NCBI GenBank assembly: GCA_013822085.1
Contig: PNJV01000005.1
Location: 1 to 64,000, forward strand
DNA length: 64,000 nucleotides
Direction of reading: 5' to 3'
Source of the DNA: Isosphaera sp.
GTDB taxonomy: Bacteria > Planctomycetota > Phycisphaerae > Phycisphaerales > UBA1924
The position numbers and the translations under genes are program-made. Positions 63,101-64,000 of this stretch are shown here, one piece after another. Each line of letters opens with the position of its first letter. The stretch's first letter is position 1. The notes beneath the pieces are model-generated. The model worked only from the letters and a program-made list of their open reading frames with translations, searched no databases and was not told the DNA's origin.

Positions 63101-64000
63101 TCGCCGCGGACGAACCTGGGCGCCGGCGAGGCGCCCGAGACCGGGTTCCTGGGCGTCGACACCGACCCGGCGCCGGGCGGGTACCGGGTGCGCCGCGTCA
63201 TCCCGCGCGGGCCGGCCGACGTGCAGGGGGCCAAGCTCAAGGTGGGCGACTTGATCACGTCGATCGACGGCGTGCGGCTCTCGGCCGACGCGCAGAGCCC
63301 GCCGCGGACGGACCTGCACGCGGCCCTGAGCGGGGCCGCGGGGCGCGAGGTGATCGTGTCGTATGTGCCGGCGGGCGTGCCCGCCGGCGGCGGGGCCGAG
63401 AAGCGGTCGCTGATCACGCCGATCTCGGACGGGGCCGAGACGAACCTGCGCTACGCCGCCGAGACCGAGCGTCGGCGGGCGGAGGTGGACCGGCTCAGCG
63501 GCGGCCGGCTGGGGTACCTGCACATCCGCGGCATGGACGCGGCGTCGGTGCGGGCCTTCGAGCGGGACCTGTACGCGGCGGCGCACGGCAAGGAGGGCCT
63601 GATCATCGACGTGCGCGACAACGGCGGCGGCTCGACGGCGGACATCCTGCTCTCGTCGCTGACGGCGCCCCGGCACACCTACACCGTGCCGCGCGGGGCC
63701 GACGCGGCCGGCGTGCCCAAGGACTCCTACCCGCGCGACCGCCGGCTGATCTACGGCTACAACCGGCCCATCACGGTCATGATCAACGAGAACTCGTTCT
63801 CCAACGCCGAGATCTTCGCCCACGCCGTCAAGACGATCGGCCGCGGCAAGCTCGTCGGGACGCAGACCTTCGGCGGCGTGATCTCGACGGGCGCAGCGAC
63901 GCTCATCGACGGCACGACCGTGCGCATGCCCTTCCGCGGCTGGTACCTGCCCGACGGGCGCGACCTGGAGAGCAACGGCGCAGCGCCGGACATCGACGTG
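60161..64000 (+). CDS. Tricorn-type protease, lipoprotein, partial at window end
   Basis: 1280 residues, no stop before the edge. Signal region with the lipobox LTAC near residues 49-52. Residues about 70-500 contain WD40/PD40 beta-propeller repeats (FPSLSPDGRVMVFTW, AVSPDGQTVAVIARG, AWSPDGRTLFFASD); a Lys/Pro/Ala-rich linker (about 500-580); a second propeller (about 580-850; PSPDGTKLLAIKG, LSADGKVLYFLAG); a C1-like domain; a PDZ domain (about 990-1060, ETGFLGVDTDPAPGGYRV); and the S41-type catalytic domain with VRDNGGGSTADILLSSL and NENSFSNAEIFAHAVK, holding the nucleophilic Ser, and QTFGGVISTGA. In archaea Tricorn degrades peptides after the proteasome; in bacteria such proteins are secreted. 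The C-terminal end lies beyond this window. Confidence 0.9.
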   Translation, partial: MSHPPAAPATTPVAPARTNAAPQASSLARPRARVRLTAAVLLAAASGPLTACAAISADDREAVSGAVASVSAFQDVARAVGLAQFPSLSPDGRVMVFTWLGDLWAAPVEGGIASRLTAHASPERRSAVWGPAGGPYTVAFESSRDGGRSIYTAPLALRDPGAGPAGGFVLGEIRRVTFTGRALSLYGFTPDGRELLLNGQMEPEIFRGVRMYSVRIDGPRTAEGDRPESAGAPIVPLSQAYGYNPRPTADGKGVLFYRRRADFNRPRYTGPGNADLWRMDLPAGPGQEPAFTRLTSSAHNDGDGFGLPDGSVVYMSSRDGTNNLYLLGPGQDDGSSGGPKQLTFFKPSAAEVTLGHGVRDLAVSQDGSRAVFAVWDTLYSLDLGAARSSLQPVAPRAVRMVGSADATELDYVRQDLSRQVSEAAVSPDGQTVAVIARGQVFIRPTAEGRPTRRLTSEIGRASGLAWSPDGRTLFFASDAGGPSQLYYATVSLTRSDLGASESEAAGQDDQEKKPEPPTQAAAEASNEESSEAGQPAEPPAAAPTEPPADPKADEPKADGAPAQGEAKPAAKPKAPKVDHGKRWAESLEYTVTRLELPGLPTGPNDGVLGVELRDPQPSPDGTKLLAIKGLGDLVLIDLFTKQSRVIFAGWDAPQVRWAADSRHVVYERQDLDFNSDLWLQDTAPDAAGALPAATNLTRHPDLDSSPRLSADGKVLYFLAGRGDDGQFDVYAVNLDRTLDGMAGYERDEYFKKAAEAAKKRAKPIEPVLWDTPGATPPAKPLVEPLVFGDLSDVHLRARVLVGTLGSKNGLEITPGGDRVIFSGAVEGAAGGGAAPGAPGVPGAGDGPGAGRAVYNVSFKNDDRKTITTGGAGGVAVTRSGDKVSFVRGGQALTSGINGGRADTLGIDAPVTVDIARLQRQKFLEGARAIGNGFYSLKGLDWRALSERYAGLAQLTRTPDEFDRVFSLLLGELDGSHTGITSPRTNLGAGEAPETGFLGVDTDPAPGGYRVRRVIPRGPADVQGAKLKVGDLITSIDGVRLSADAQSPPRTDLHAALSGAAGREVIVSYVPAGVPAGGGAEKRSLITPISDGAETNLRYAAETERRRAEVDRLSGGRLGYLHIRGMDAASVRAFERDLYAAAHGKEGLIIDVRDNGGGSTADILLSSLTAPRHTYTVPRGADAAGVPKDSYPRDRRLIYGYNRPITVMINENSFSNAEIFAHAVKTIGRGKLVGTQTFGGVISTGAATLIDGTTVRMPFRGWYLPDGRDLESNGAAPDIDV

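Noticed and set aside
60071-63823. Minus-strand open frame of 1250 codons opposite the Tricorn-type gene
   Set aside because: Long antisense frames are expected in DNA this GC-rich because stops are rare. The translation is an Arg/Val/His-rich sequence without any family motif, while the plus strand encodes clear domains.

Overview
The window is very GC-rich, with almost every third codon position G or C, and looks like ordinary chromosome from a bacterium of the Planctomycetota, plausibly the Phycisphaerae. That placement is inferred from gene content: a SpoIIE-type phosphatase with an EVWGG N-terminus, a small membrane protein with a CHRCGHDLRGL/CPECG zinc ribbon, secreted HEAT- and TPR-type proteins, a Tricorn-type protease, a GH3-like protein and a GldA/F/G-like ABC system. 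No phage, transposon, CRISPR array, tRNA or rRNA was seen.

Layout. 0.1-2.4 kb: secreted alpha/beta hydrolase facing a helix-turn-helix/receiver regulator. 3.1-7.4 kb: exported HEAT protein with an embedded receiver-like segment, a small conserved protein, a CusF-like lipoprotein and a family 2 glycosyltransferase. 7.5-12 kb: pyrC, GAPDH and a secreted esterase. 12-16 kb: mreB, mreC, mreD and a GlmU-like nucleotidyl/acetyltransferase. 16-20 kb: polA and prmC. 20-24.4 kb (minus): GldG-, GldF- and GldA-like genes with 4-nt overlaps. 24.7-28.4 kb: GAF/receiver protein and glycyl-tRNA synthetase. 28.4-31.9 kb: nuoC, small unknown genes and a DUF444 protein. 31.8-39 kb (minus): gyrA, a small membrane protein, a TPR-type protein, a flippase-like membrane protein and the DUF444 gene, coupled by overlapping stops and starts. 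39.1-46.1 kb (plus): YhhQ-type transporter, a cobalamin-binding/MeaB-like GTPase fusion, PP2C phosphatase, MATE exporter and acyl-CoA carboxyltransferase. 46.1-49.9 kb (minus): oxidoreductase-like gene (frameshifted), recO and an HDOD/degenerate-GGDEF protein. 50-50.5 kb: RNase P RNA with a strong terminator. 50.5-64 kb: BaiN-type flavoprotein, M48 protease, aspS, an ABC exporter pair, alpha/beta hydrolase, GH3 protein, a 12-bp tandem repeat and a Tricorn-type protease cut by the window end.

Three observations stand out. First, a TAnnnT box ends only 5-7 nt before the start codon of at least eleven genes, with no Shine-Dalgarno between, which points to widespread leaderless transcripts beside genes that have clear AGGAG-type sites. 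Second, the two-domain B12-binding/G-protein fusion lacks the mutase domain found in IcmF. Third, three genes show what look like single-base losses in C/G runs near their 3' ends; in each case the shifted frame gives a better end, so these are probably consensus errors rather than biology.
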